A stretch of DNA of 64,000 bases from Pseudomonas khavaziana. Its GTDB lineage: Bacteria; Pseudomonadota; Gammaproteobacteria; Pseudomonadales; Pseudomonadaceae. The translations under genes were made by a program, and so were the position numbers. The notes beneath the pieces were generated by a model. The model did not search any database, was not told the DNA's origin, and worked only from the letters and a program-made list of their open reading frames with translations. The stretch covers positions 1 to 64,000 of the forward strand of contig NZ_JAHSTT010000014.1 of the NCBI RefSeq assembly GCF_019145205.1, in the 5' to 3' direction. Below are positions 34,023-42,226 of this stretch, one piece after another; position 1 is the stretch's first letter; each line of letters begins with the position of its first letter.

Positions 34023-34814
34023 TCAGATGCCCTTGAACACCCCCGGCCGCTTCTCCACCATCGCCCGCACACCTTCCCTGGCGTCTTCGCTGTTAAGCAG
34101 TTTCTCCACCATCGGCGGCAACCCGACGGCGGCAATGGCTTCGCCCTCCATGCGCGCCTGGCGGGCCGACATCAACGTCGCTTGCACGCCGAGCGGCGCC
34201 TGGCGGGCGATTCGGTTGGCCAGCTCGATGGCGCGGGGCAGCAGGTCTTCGCTGGCCATCACCTCCTGCACCAAACCCAGGCGCAAGGCTTCATGGGCGT
34301 CGAACTCGTCGCCAGTGAGCAGCCAGCGCATTGCATTGCCCCAGCCGGCGATCTGATGAAAGCGCAATGTCGCGCCGCCAAACGGAAAAATCCCACGCTG
34401 CACTTCCATCTGCGCAAAGCGGGTATTACTCGCGCACAGATTGATATCCGCAGCGAGCATCAACTCGATACCGATGGTCAGGCAGTAGCCCTGGGCGGCG
34501 ACGATCACCGGTTTACTGACCCTGGGGCCTGCGAAAACGCCCCACGGATCGCAACCTCCCAGCGGCGGTTGCCAGCCTCCTGCCATCACGCCGCTGACGT
34601 TGGCCAGATCCAGGCCGGCGGTGAAATGGTCGCCGTGGGCAAATACTACGGCGACCCGTGCTTCGTTATGTCGATCAAATTCGCCATAGGCCAGGCTCAG
34701 TTCATTGAGCAAGTCCAGGTCAAAGGCATTGCGCTTGGCGACTCGATCCAGGCCTAAAAGCAGGACGTGGCCCTGCAGTTCACGGCTGACACGGCTGCTG
34801 CTGGCTTGATTCAT
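34023..34814 (-). CDS. Enoyl-CoA hydratase/isomerase family protein
   Basis: 263-aa crotonase-fold enzyme. The oxyanion-hole segments are FAHGDHFTAGLDL and AQGYCLTIGIELMLAADINL; the region that carries catalytic glutamates in hydratases reads FAQMEVQRGIFPFGGATLRF, with a glutamate retained in MEVQ. The substrate is not predictable. Start at 34814 (MNQASSSRVS). Confidence 0.88.
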   Translation of the reverse strand: MNQASSSRVSRELQGHVLLLGLDRVAKRNAFDLDLLNELSLAYGEFDRHNEARVAVVFAHGDHFTAGLDLANVSGVMAGGWQPPLGGCDPWGVFAGPRVSKPVIVAAQGYCLTIGIELMLAADINLCASNTRFAQMEVQRGIFPFGGATLRFHQIAGWGNAMRWLLTGDEFDAHEALRLGLVQEVMASEDLLPRAIELANRIARQAPLGVQATLMSARQARMEGEAIAAVGLPPMVEKLLNSEDAREGVRAMVEKRPGVFKGI

Positions 34815-35224
34815 CGGGTTTGCCCTCGGGCGGGGAAAGGTTTCAGACCAATGGAAGGTGAACCGTTTAAGCGTCATCACCAACAGGGCCGGGCTTTTGA
34901 AAAATAGACCCTGGCACCGATATCTGCAAAAACCGTGACGCAGCGCGGTTTATCGGTGCCTGGCGATAAAAAAAGCTCCCTTTTTCAGCTATTTCCGGTA
35001 TAGTGCGCGCCGGCCTTTAACCGGGCCGCGTTTAGGTAGCGCAATTCCCCGAAGTCAGCTTCGGCTGCACGTCCGCACAGCGGACTCTTCCTTGACGAAT
35101 CTTTTTCATTCATTCGTTTTCGCAAATCCCCGCCGACAAAGCAGCCAGGGCGACTCTTGAGTCTCAACACGGCATGCGCAGCTTTGGAGCATGGGTCTTT
35201 GCGGATGCACTTAGAGGCAGACCC
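34815..35224 (+). other. Intergenic region with the DEAD-box helicase leader
   Basis: 410 bp without a gene. TATAGT at 34999-35004 is a plausible -10 element (no good -35), followed by the hairpin GCCGGC CTTTAA CCGGGC-like near 35010-35027. That would leave an untranslated leader of about 215 nt before the ATG at 35225, a feature common for cold-shock RNA helicase genes. Confidence 0.4.
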
Positions 35225-36898
35225 ATGACCCAGGAAACCGGCGGCTTCGCCGCTTTTAATCTTAACCCGAACATTCTTGCTGCCGTCATCGCGACTGGCT
35301 ACGAAGAACCTTCGGCTATTCAGCAGCAATCGATCCCGATCATCATGGCCGGCCAAGACATGATTGGCCAGGCGCAAACCGGTACCGGTAAAACCGCCGC
35401 GTTCGCCCTGCCTATCCTGCACTGCATCGATCCTGCCAAGCGCGAGCCGCAAGCCCTGATCCTGGCGCCAACCCGTGAGTTGGCGCTGCAAGTAGCAACC
35501 GCTTTCGAAACCTACGCCAAGCAAATGCCGGGCGTTACCGTTGTGGCCGTTTACGGCGGCGCGCCTATGGGCCCACAACTGAAAGCCATCCGCAATGGCG
35601 CACAGATCGTTGTCGCCACCCCTGGTCGCCTGTGCGACCACCTGCGTCGTGACGAGAAAGTGCTGTCGACCGTGAACCACCTGGTTCTGGACGAAGCCGA
35701 CGAAATGTTGAAGCTGGGCTTCATGGATGACCTGGAAGTCATCTTCAAGGCGCTGCCTCCAACCCGTCAGACCGTACTGTTCTCGGCCACCCTGCCGCAG
35801 TCGATCCGTGCCATTGCCGAGCGCCATCTGCGCGATCCGCAACACGTGAAGATCCAGACCAAGACCCAGACCGTTACCGCGATCGAACAGGCTCACCTGT
35901 TGGTTCACGCCGACCAGAAGACCTCGGCTGTATTGAGCCTGCTGGAAGTCGAAGACTTCGACGCCCTGATCATGTTCGTGCGCACCAAGCAAGCGACCCT
36001 GGACCTGGCCAGTGCCCTGGAAGCCAAAGGCTACAAGGCCGCTGCGCTGAACGGTGACATTGCCCAGAACCAGCGTGAGCGCGTGATCGACTCCCTCAAG
36101 GATGGCCGCCTGGACATCGTTGTGGCGACCGACGTTGCTGCCCGTGGCCTTGACGTTCCACGTATCACCCACGTGTTCAACGTTGACATGCCGTACGATC
36201 CAGAGTCCTACGTTCACCGTATCGGCCGTACCGGCCGTGCGGGTCGCGAAGGTCGTGCTCTGTTGCTGGTGACTCCACGTGAGCGCCGCATGCTGCAGGT
36301 GATCGAGCGTGTAACCGGTCAGAAAGTTGCCGAGGTCCGCCTGCCGGATGCCCAGGCCGTTCTCGATGCCCGCATCAAGAAACTGACCAACAGCCTTGCA
36401 CCCCTGGTGGCTGACGCTGAATCGACCCACGGCGACCTGCTGGACCGTCTGACCGCCGATATCGGTTGCACCCCACGTGCCTTGGCTGCAGCCCTGCTGC
36501 GCAAAGCCACAAACGGTCAGGCCCTGACCCTGGCCGCCATCGAGAAAGAGCGCCCACTGGTGCCGAACAGCGCGCCACGCGGTGATCGTCCAGAGCGTTC
36601 CGGCGACCGTCCGGACCGTGGTGATCGTGAGCGTCGCGCTCCGGTGCCATTGGCTGAAGGCCGTGCACGTTGCCGTACCGCGTTGGGTGCGCGTGATGGT
36701 ATCGCTGCCAAAAACCTGCTGGGCGCTATCCTCAATGAGGGTGGCCTGGCGCGTGAAGCCATCGGTCGCATCCAGGTGCGTGACAGCTTCTCCCTGGTGG
36801 AGCTGCCGGAAGACGGCCTGGAAAAACTGCTGGCCAAGTTGAAAGACACTCGCGTTGCCGGTAAGCAGCTCAAGCTGCGTCGCTACCGCGAAGATTGA
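35225..36898 (+). CDS. deaD: DEAD-box ATP-dependent RNA helicase DeaD/CsdA type
   Basis: 557-aa helicase. Motifs in order: Q motif (FAAFNLNP with PSAIQQQSIP), I AQTGTGKT, Ia PTRELA, II DEAD, III SAT, V ARGLD, VI HRIGRTGRAGR. A C-terminal extension beyond residue 430 contains an arginine-rich linker (DRPERSGDRPDRGDRERR) and a DbpA/CsdA RNA-binding domain (GAILNEGGLAREAIGRIQVRD, FSLVELPEDG). Involved in ribosome assembly and mRNA turnover, notably in the cold. Start 35225 behind GAGG; terminator downstream. Confidence 0.95.
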   Translation: MTQETGGFAAFNLNPNILAAVIATGYEEPSAIQQQSIPIIMAGQDMIGQAQTGTGKTAAFALPILHCIDPAKREPQALILAPTRELALQVATAFETYAKQMPGVTVVAVYGGAPMGPQLKAIRNGAQIVVATPGRLCDHLRRDEKVLSTVNHLVLDEADEMLKLGFMDDLEVIFKALPPTRQTVLFSATLPQSIRAIAERHLRDPQHVKIQTKTQTVTAIEQAHLLVHADQKTSAVLSLLEVEDFDALIMFVRTKQATLDLASALEAKGYKAAALNGDIAQNQRERVIDSLKDGRLDIVVATDVAARGLDVPRITHVFNVDMPYDPESYVHRIGRTGRAGREGRALLLVTPRERRMLQVIERVTGQKVAEVRLPDAQAVLDARIKKLTNSLAPLVADAESTHGDLLDRLTADIGCTPRALAAALLRKATNGQALTLAAIEKERPLVPNSAPRGDRPERSGDRPDRGDRERRAPVPLAEGRARCRTALGARDGIAAKNLLGAILNEGGLAREAIGRIQVRDSFSLVELPEDGLEKLLAKLKDTRVAGKQLKLRRYRED

Positions 36899-36926
36899 TC
36901 CGCCCTTTGGCTGATTGATCGCAAAT

Positions 36927-36957
36927 AAAAAATCCCCGACTGGTTCGGGGATTTTTT
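36927..36957. terminator. Intrinsic terminator after deaD
   Basis: AAAAAATCCCCGA (36927-36939) pairs with TCGGGGATTTTTT (36945-36957), loop CTGGT, followed by more T. Also usable by the convergent dioxygenase gene. Confidence 0.9.
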
Positions 36958-36980
36958 TTGCCTTGAATTACAGGTCTCAT

Positions 36981-37748
36981 TCAGCCGAAGCGATAGATGT
37001 CCATGCCTAATGCCCCCATCGTGAACCCCTGATGCGCCAAACCAAACTGCCCACCTGCCGCCCGGGCAAAATACAGCGGCAGTAAATGCTCATCGCTGGG
37101 ATGGCTGCGCACGGCATGGGGCGCCTGGCGCCGATAGTCATGCAGGGCGGTTTCGTCATCGGCCACAAGTTTGTCCACTACCCAGTCGCGAAACTCTTGC
37201 GCCCACGGTGTGATCGTCTCTGGCCCGGCGCGCCAGTCCAGCTCACCGAGGTTATGGGTGATGCTGCCGGAACCGATCAACAACACCCTTTGCTCGCGCA
37301 AGCTGCGAAGGGCGAGCCCGACCCGGGTTTGCAGGGCAGGGCCCATGCGGCTGGGCAACGAGACTTGCACCACCGGAATGTCGGCGGCTGGATACATCAG
37401 CGACAGGGGCACCCAGGTGCCGTGGTCGAAGGGCCGTTGGTTATCGATGCGTGCGTCCAGGCCGTCTGCTTGCAGCAGCTCGACAATGTCGCTCGCCAAT
37501 CGTGGGTCACCCGGCGCAGGGTATTGCACGGCAAACAGTTCGCGAGGAAAGCCGCCAAAGTCATGCCAGGTTTCGGGCGCGGCGCCGCCACTGACCAGCA
37601 GTGCCTGGCTTTCCCAGTGCGCCGATACCACCACGATCGCCTGCGGCCGTGGCAGCTCGGCCGCCAGGCGCAGCAATGCAGGGCCGCTGGCACCGGGTTG
37701 TAGCGCCAGCATGGGCGAGCCGTGGGAGATAAACAGGCTGGGGAGCAT
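36981..37748 (-). CDS. 4,5-DOPA-type extradiol dioxygenase (YgiD family)
   Basis: 255-aa class III extradiol dioxygenase relative. MLPSLFISHGSPML provides the first metal-binding histidine, VVVSAHWE a second, LIGSGSITHNLGEL and RSHPSDEHLLPLYFA further conserved histidines of the family. E. coli YgiD opens the L-DOPA ring; the natural substrate here is unknown. Divergent from tpm. Confidence 0.88.
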   Translation of the reverse strand: MLPSLFISHGSPMLALQPGASGPALLRLAAELPRPQAIVVVSAHWESQALLVSGGAAPETWHDFGGFPRELFAVQYPAPGDPRLASDIVELLQADGLDARIDNQRPFDHGTWVPLSLMYPAADIPVVQVSLPSRMGPALQTRVGLALRSLREQRVLLIGSGSITHNLGELDWRAGPETITPWAQEFRDWVVDKLVADDETALHDYRRQAPHAVRSHPSDEHLLPLYFARAAGGQFGLAHQGFTMGALGMDIYRFG

Positions 37749-37851
37749 AGGAAGCGTCCTGAAGGTTAATATCGAGCTATCTTTAATCGGAATGTTTATC
37801 TAGATCTAATATAAGTTTTAGTGTCTTTTGATCGATTTATCAGGAGGGTGC

Positions 37852-38508
37852 ATGGACGCAAAAGTTTGGCAGGAACGCTGGGCCACCAATCAGATCGGTT
37901 TTCATCAGGTCGAGGTCAATCCCTACTTGCAGCAGCATTGGTCAACGTTGGCCTTGGCCGCGGGCTCGAAAGTCTTCGTGCCATTGTGTGGCAAAAGTCT
38001 GGACATGATGTGGCTGGCGGGGCGTGGGCATCGTGTGATGGGTGTGGAGGTGTCGGAGCAGGCGGTGAAGGCCTTCTTCAGCGAGCAGGCGCTTACGCCG
38101 CAGGTCGATCAAAGAGGCGCGTTCAAGGTGTATCAGGCGGGCCTGATCGAAGTGTGGTGTGGTGATTACTTTGCCCTTGACGCAGGGGCCGTGGCCGACT
38201 GCAAGGCGCTGTATGATCGTGCGGCACTGATTGCCTTGCCACAGCAGATGCGGCCGCAATACACCGAGCATCTCAACACCCTGCTGGCCCGTGGCTGTGA
38301 GGGCCTGCTGATCGTTGTCGACTACGACCAAGCACAAAGGGCTGGCCCACCTTTTTCTGTCCCGGACGAGGAAGTGCGGTCGCTGCTGGGCTCGCACTGG
38401 AGTGTGGTCACGTTGCAAGAGCAGGACATTCTGAGTCAGAGCCGCAAATTCATGGCGGACGGCGTCACCCGTCTTGAGGAGCGCGTTTATCGGCTGACCA
38501 AGAGGTAA
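37852..38508 (+). CDS. tpm: Thiopurine S-methyltransferase
   Basis: 218-aa SAM-dependent methyltransferase, exactly the usual bacterial TPMT length. Conserved blocks are WQERWATNQIGFHQVEVNPYL, VFVPLCGKSLDMMWLAGRGHRVMGVEVSEQAV and YDRAALIALPQQMRPQY. In Pseudomonas such enzymes methylate tellurite, selenite and thiopurines. AGGAGGGTGC precedes the ATG at 37852. Confidence 0.95.
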   Translation: MDAKVWQERWATNQIGFHQVEVNPYLQQHWSTLALAAGSKVFVPLCGKSLDMMWLAGRGHRVMGVEVSEQAVKAFFSEQALTPQVDQRGAFKVYQAGLIEVWCGDYFALDAGAVADCKALYDRAALIALPQQMRPQYTEHLNTLLARGCEGLLIVVDYDQAQRAGPPFSVPDEEVRSLLGSHWSVVTLQEQDILSQSRKFMADGVTRLEERVYRLTKR

Positions 38509-38519
38509 ATCGCGGCCAC

Positions 38520-38549
38520 GAAAAAGGGGCGATCAATCGCCCCTTTTCG
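38520..38549. terminator. Bidirectional terminator between tpm and htpX
   Basis: GAAAAAGGGGCGAT and ATCGCCCCTTTTC form a hairpin with a CA loop; T-rich on the plus side and A-rich on the other, between convergent genes. Confidence 0.85.
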
Positions 38550-38562
38550 TATGACCGGGTTG

Positions 38563-39450
38563 TCAGCCCCGACGACGCAGTGCGTCGATCCGCTCTTCCA
38601 GCGGCGGGTGGCTCATGAACAGGCGAGCCATGCCCTGCTTGATGCCACCGTTGATGCCAAAGGCGGTCAGGCTGTCCGGCATGTGCACCGGTAGCCCCTG
38701 TTCGGAGCGCAAGTGTTGCAGCGCTGCGATCATCGCCCCGGTGCCGGCCAGGCGGGCACCGGCTTCGTCTGCGCGGAACTCGCGTTTGCGCGAGAACCAC
38801 ATGGTGATTGCGCTGGCCAGGAAGCCCAGTACCAGTTCAGCGAAGATAGTCGCCACGAAGTAGGCGATGCCACGGCCTTCTTCGTTCTTGAAAATTACCT
38901 TGTCGACAAAGTTGCCGATGATACGCGCGAAGAACATCACGAAGGTGTTCACCACACCTTGCACCAGCGCCAGCGTCACCATGTCGCCGTTGGCCACGTG
39001 GCCGATCTCGTGGGCCAGTACGGCTTTCACCTCGTCATACGAGAAGCGTTCGAGCATGCCCTGGCTGACGGCAACGAGCGCGTCGTTCTTGTTCCAGCCA
39101 GTGGCAAAGGCATTGGCTTCATAGGCCGGGAAGATCCCGACCTCGGGCATCTTGATACCCGCTTCGCGGGACAGCTGCTCGACGGTCTGCAGCAACCATT
39201 GCTCATGCCGGGTGCGTGGCTGGGTGATGACCTGGGTGCTGGTACTCATCTTCGCCATCCATTTGGAGATGAACAGCGAAAACAGTGAGCCGGCGAAACC
39301 AAAGACCGCACAGAAGACCAGCAGCTGATTGAGGTTCAGGTCAACCCCGTTGGCCGCCATGAACCCGTTGAAGCCGAAAAGGCTCAGGGTGATGCTGGCA
39401 ATCAGCACGACCGCCAGGTTAGTGGCCAAGAACAGCAGGATGCGCATCAT
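38563..39450 (-). CDS. htpX: Membrane zinc metalloprotease HtpX
   Basis: 295-aa M48 family protease for quality control of inner-membrane proteins. Two N-terminal helices (about 4-25 and 35-55), zinc site HEIGH (about 140-144) with a downstream glutamate in FRADEAGARLAG, and two further hydrophobic segments between. Start at 39450 or 39447 (double ATG). Confidence 0.95.
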   Translation of the reverse strand: MMRILLFLATNLAVVLIASITLSLFGFNGFMAANGVDLNLNQLLVFCAVFGFAGSLFSLFISKWMAKMSTSTQVITQPRTRHEQWLLQTVEQLSREAGIKMPEVGIFPAYEANAFATGWNKNDALVAVSQGMLERFSYDEVKAVLAHEIGHVANGDMVTLALVQGVVNTFVMFFARIIGNFVDKVIFKNEEGRGIAYFVATIFAELVLGFLASAITMWFSRKREFRADEAGARLAGTGAMIAALQHLRSEQGLPVHMPDSLTAFGINGGIKQGMARLFMSHPPLEERIDALRRRG

Positions 39451-39753
39451 GGTTGTAGGGTTCTCCTCATGCTTAATATGTCGCGTACTGCGGGGTATAT
39501 AAGGTGCGGCATGGGGTGATTCAACCGAGCGACTATTTCAAACTGTGTCCTACAGCTTGAATGTAGAGGCTTGAAGGGATTTTCCGACCTGTATTGTCAG
39601 CCATGGCCGACACGAGTTTGCCTTGCCGCCCCGTGATTATAGGGGGTACGCCGTGGACGGGGGGCAAGTGAAATAACACAACACGTAAGCGACAAAGAAG
39701 TGTTGCAGATAATCGCTGTGCGACCCGAAGTGGGCCGCACAGCGTCAATTCCC
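39451..39753. other. Intergenic region between htpX and alaA
   Basis: 303 bp with no gene. Contains the htpX promoter side on the right of 39450, an inverted repeat CTTGCCGCCCC / GGGGGGCAAG (about 39620-39668), and a strong hairpin CGCTGTGCG (39714-39722) / CGCACAGCG (39736-39744) ten bases downstream of the alaA stop that may mark the end of the alaA transcript although no T-run follows. Confidence 0.5.
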
Positions 39754-40965
39754 TTACTGGCGATAGGACTTAAGGAAGTTGCCGATGCGACCAATCGCCA
39801 TCTCCAGGTCATCCACCCGCGGCAACGTCACCACGCGGAAGTGATCCGGCCACGGCCAGTTGAACGCGGTGCCCTGGACCACCAACAGCTTTTCCGACAG
39901 CAGCAGGTCGAGCACGAACTTTTCGTCGTTGAAGATCGGGCACACTTTTGGATCAATCCGCGGAAACGCATACAACGCCCCCATGGGCTTCACGCAGCTG
40001 ACGCCCGGGATTGCGTTGAGCAGCTCCCAGGTGCGATTGCGCTGCTCCAGCAGGCGCCCCTGGGGCAGGATCAGGTCGTTGATGCTCTGGTAGCCACCGA
40101 GGGCGGTCTGGATGGCGTGTTGGCTCGGTACGTTGGCGCACAGGCGCATGTTGGCCAGCATGTCTATGCCTTCGATATAGCTCTGAGCGTTGTGCTTGGG
40201 GCCGGAGATGGCAATCCAGCCGGAGCGGAAACCCGCCACGCGGTAAGACTTGGACAGGCCATTGAAGGTCAGGCACAACAGGTCCGGGGCCAGGGACGCG
40301 GTGCATATGTGCACTGCGTCATCGTAGAGGATCTTGTCGTAGATCTCGTCGGAGAACACCACCAGGTTGTGCTGGCGTGCGAGTTCGAGCATGCCCAGCA
40401 GCACTTCCCTGGAGTACACCGCGCCGGTGGGGTTGTTCGGGTTGATGATCACCAGGGCTTTGGTGTTCGGGGTGATCTTGGACTTGATGTCGGCCAGGTC
40501 CGGAAACCAGTCGGCACCTTCATCACACAGGTAGTGCACCGGGTGGCCGCCAGCCAGGGTCACGGCAGCGGTCCACAGTGGGTAATCCGGTGCCGGCACC
40601 AGCACTTCGTCGCCATTGTTGAGCAGCGCCTGCATCGACATCACGATCAGCTCGGACACGCCATTACCCAGGTAGATGTCCTCGATACCGACACCTTCAA
40701 CCTGCTTTTGCTGGTAGTACTGCATCACCGCCTTGCGCGCACTGAACAGGCCCTTGGAATCACTGTAGCCCTGGGCCGTCGGCAGGTTGCGAATCACATC
40801 CTGGAGGATTTCGTCCGGCGCTTCGAAACCAAACGGCGCCGGGTTGCCAATGTTCAGCTTGAGGATGCGATGACCTTCCTCTTCCAGGCGCTTGGCGTGC
40901 TTGAGCACCGGGCCGCGAATGTCGTAGCAGACGTTGGCGAGCTTGTTCGATTTGCTGACCTGCAT
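39754..40965 (-). CDS. alaA: Glutamate-pyruvate aminotransferase AlaA-type
   Basis: 403-aa PLP-dependent class I aminotransferase. N-terminus MQVSKSNKLANVCYDIRGPVLKHA is typical for AlaA; substrate and cofactor motifs are LNIGNPAPFGFEAPDE, INPNNPTGAVYS, FSDEIYDKILYDD and FNGLSKSYRVAGFRSGW with the PLP lysine in LSKSYR. It makes alanine from pyruvate and glutamate. Start at 40965; it diverges from msrB across 200 bp. Confidence 0.94.
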   Translation of the reverse strand: MQVSKSNKLANVCYDIRGPVLKHAKRLEEEGHRILKLNIGNPAPFGFEAPDEILQDVIRNLPTAQGYSDSKGLFSARKAVMQYYQQKQVEGVGIEDIYLGNGVSELIVMSMQALLNNGDEVLVPAPDYPLWTAAVTLAGGHPVHYLCDEGADWFPDLADIKSKITPNTKALVIINPNNPTGAVYSREVLLGMLELARQHNLVVFSDEIYDKILYDDAVHICTASLAPDLLCLTFNGLSKSYRVAGFRSGWIAISGPKHNAQSYIEGIDMLANMRLCANVPSQHAIQTALGGYQSINDLILPQGRLLEQRNRTWELLNAIPGVSCVKPMGALYAFPRIDPKVCPIFNDEKFVLDLLLSEKLLVVQGTAFNWPWPDHFRVVTLPRVDDLEMAIGRIGNFLKSYRQ

Positions 40966-41167
40966 GGCGATGTGATCCTGAAAATGAACGATCCAGACGG
41001 CGCAGGCACTACCCTGGGGTGAATCCTGCGCGGTTCGCACCCATAAATACGTTTGAATGCCGGAGGCGCGGGTGCCAGACTGGCGTTTTGAAGTGGCGCA
41101 ATCATACGTGCCGCCTGATCCATGGAAAAGACACAGATCAGGGTTTTTCAGTTGCCGAGGTGTACCA

Positions 41168-41566
41168 ATGGAAAAGTTGCAGAAAACCGTTGATGAATGG
41201 AAAGCCATGCTTGATCCCGAACAGTACAACGTGTGCCGCCTCAAGGGCACCGAGCGACCGTTCAGCGGCAAGTACAACGCCACCAAGACCGATGGCGTTT
41301 ACCACTGCATCTGTTGCAACGAGCCACTGTTCGATTCCAGGGCCAAGTTTGACTCCGGCTGCGGCTGGCCCAGCTTCTACGAGCCGATTGCCGACAGCGC
41401 GATGATCGAGATCCGCGACGTCAGTCACGGCATGATCCGTACTGAGGTCACCTGCGCCAAGTGCGACGCACACCTGGGGCATGTGTTCCCAGACGGCCCG
41501 CCGCCGACCGGGCTACGCTATTGCATCAACTCGGTGTGCCTGGACCTGGTGCCGCGCCAGGCTTGA
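41168..41566 (+). CDS. msrB: Peptide-methionine (R)-S-oxide reductase MsrB
   Basis: 132-aa repair enzyme for oxidised methionine. Zinc cysteines Cys47/Cys50 (YHCICC) and Cys96/Cys99 (VTCAKC), the GCGWPSF signature and the catalytic Cys119 in RYCINS are all present. GAGGTG lies upstream of the ATG. Followed after a REPIN by gpx, so probably part of an oxidative-damage repair cluster. Confidence 0.96.
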   Translation: MEKLQKTVDEWKAMLDPEQYNVCRLKGTERPFSGKYNATKTDGVYHCICCNEPLFDSRAKFDSGCGWPSFYEPIADSAMIEIRDVSHGMIRTEVTCAKCDAHLGHVFPDGPPPTGLRYCINSVCLDLVPRQA

Positions 41567-41593
41567 AGCTGTAAACAGGCCTACACGGAACAC

Positions 41594-41693
41594 TGTAGGA
41601 GCGAGCTTGCTCGCGAAAAACGTCAACGATAACGCATGCTTCCTGAATGAACGCGGCGCCTGTGAGTTTTTCGCGAGCAAGCTCGCTCCTACA
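41594..41693. repeat. REPIN (GTAGGAGCGAGC type)
   Basis: TGTAGGAGCGAGCTTGCTCG arms in inverted orientation between msrB and gpx. The central part (GATAACGCATGCTTCCTGAA and beyond) is nearly identical to the 26362 element. Confidence 0.9.
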
Positions 41694-41721
41694 CTTTCTT
41701 TCCCTGACTTGAGGCTCTGCC

Positions 41722-42207
41722 ATGAGCGAATCCCTGCTGAGCATCCCTTGCACCACCATCAAGGGCGAGCAAAAGACCTTGGCCGATTTTGCCGGCAAGG
41801 CCATTCTGGTGGTCAACACTGCCAGCAAATGCGGCTTCACGCCGCAGTACAAGGGCCTGGAGCAACTTTGGCAGCACTATAAGGATCAGGGCCTGGTGGT
41901 GCTCGGCTTTCCATGCAATCAGTTTGGCAAGCAGGAACCGGGCAACGAAGACGCGATATCCGAGTTCTGTGAGTTGAACTTCGGGGTCAGTTTTCCACTG
42001 TTCAAGAAGATCGATGTCAATGGCAGCGATGCCCACCCTCTGTTCGTGCAGTTGAAAAAACAGGCCCCGGGGTTACTGGGTTCCAAGAACATCAAGTGGA
42101 ACTTCACCAAGTTCCTCATCGGCCGTGACGGCAAGCAGGTCAAGCGTTTTGCGCCGACGACCAAGCCCCAGGATTTGACCCAGGCGATCGAAGCCCTGCT
42201 CAAGTGA
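41722..42207 (+). CDS. gpx: Glutathione peroxidase family protein
   Basis: 161-aa thiol peroxidase. The active-site loop VNTASKCGFTPQY has peroxidatic Cys37 in the place of selenocysteine; GFPCNQFGKQEPG and KWNFTKFLIGRDG give the Gln and Trp of the tetrad. Such bacterial enzymes mostly use thioredoxin. It precedes, in convergent orientation, the sagS-like gene 20 bp away. Confidence 0.94.
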   Translation: MSESLLSIPCTTIKGEQKTLADFAGKAILVVNTASKCGFTPQYKGLEQLWQHYKDQGLVVLGFPCNQFGKQEPGNEDAISEFCELNFGVSFPLFKKIDVNGSDAHPLFVQLKKQAPGLLGSKNIKWNFTKFLIGRDGKQVKRFAPTTKPQDLTQAIEALLK

Positions 42208-42226
42208 GATGCAGTGCGGGTGCAGA

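Noticed and set aside
33777..34757. 326-codon plus-strand ORF spanning the repeat region and the enoyl-CoA hydratase gene
   Set aside because: Half lies in repeats and half is antisense to the hydratase; no recognisable domain.
34985..36430. 481-codon minus-strand ORF over the helicase gene
   Set aside because: Antisense to all DEAD-box motifs, no domain of its own.
39700..41022. 440-codon plus-strand ORF over alaA
   Set aside because: Antisense to an intact aminotransferase gene, H/Q/V-rich shadow composition.
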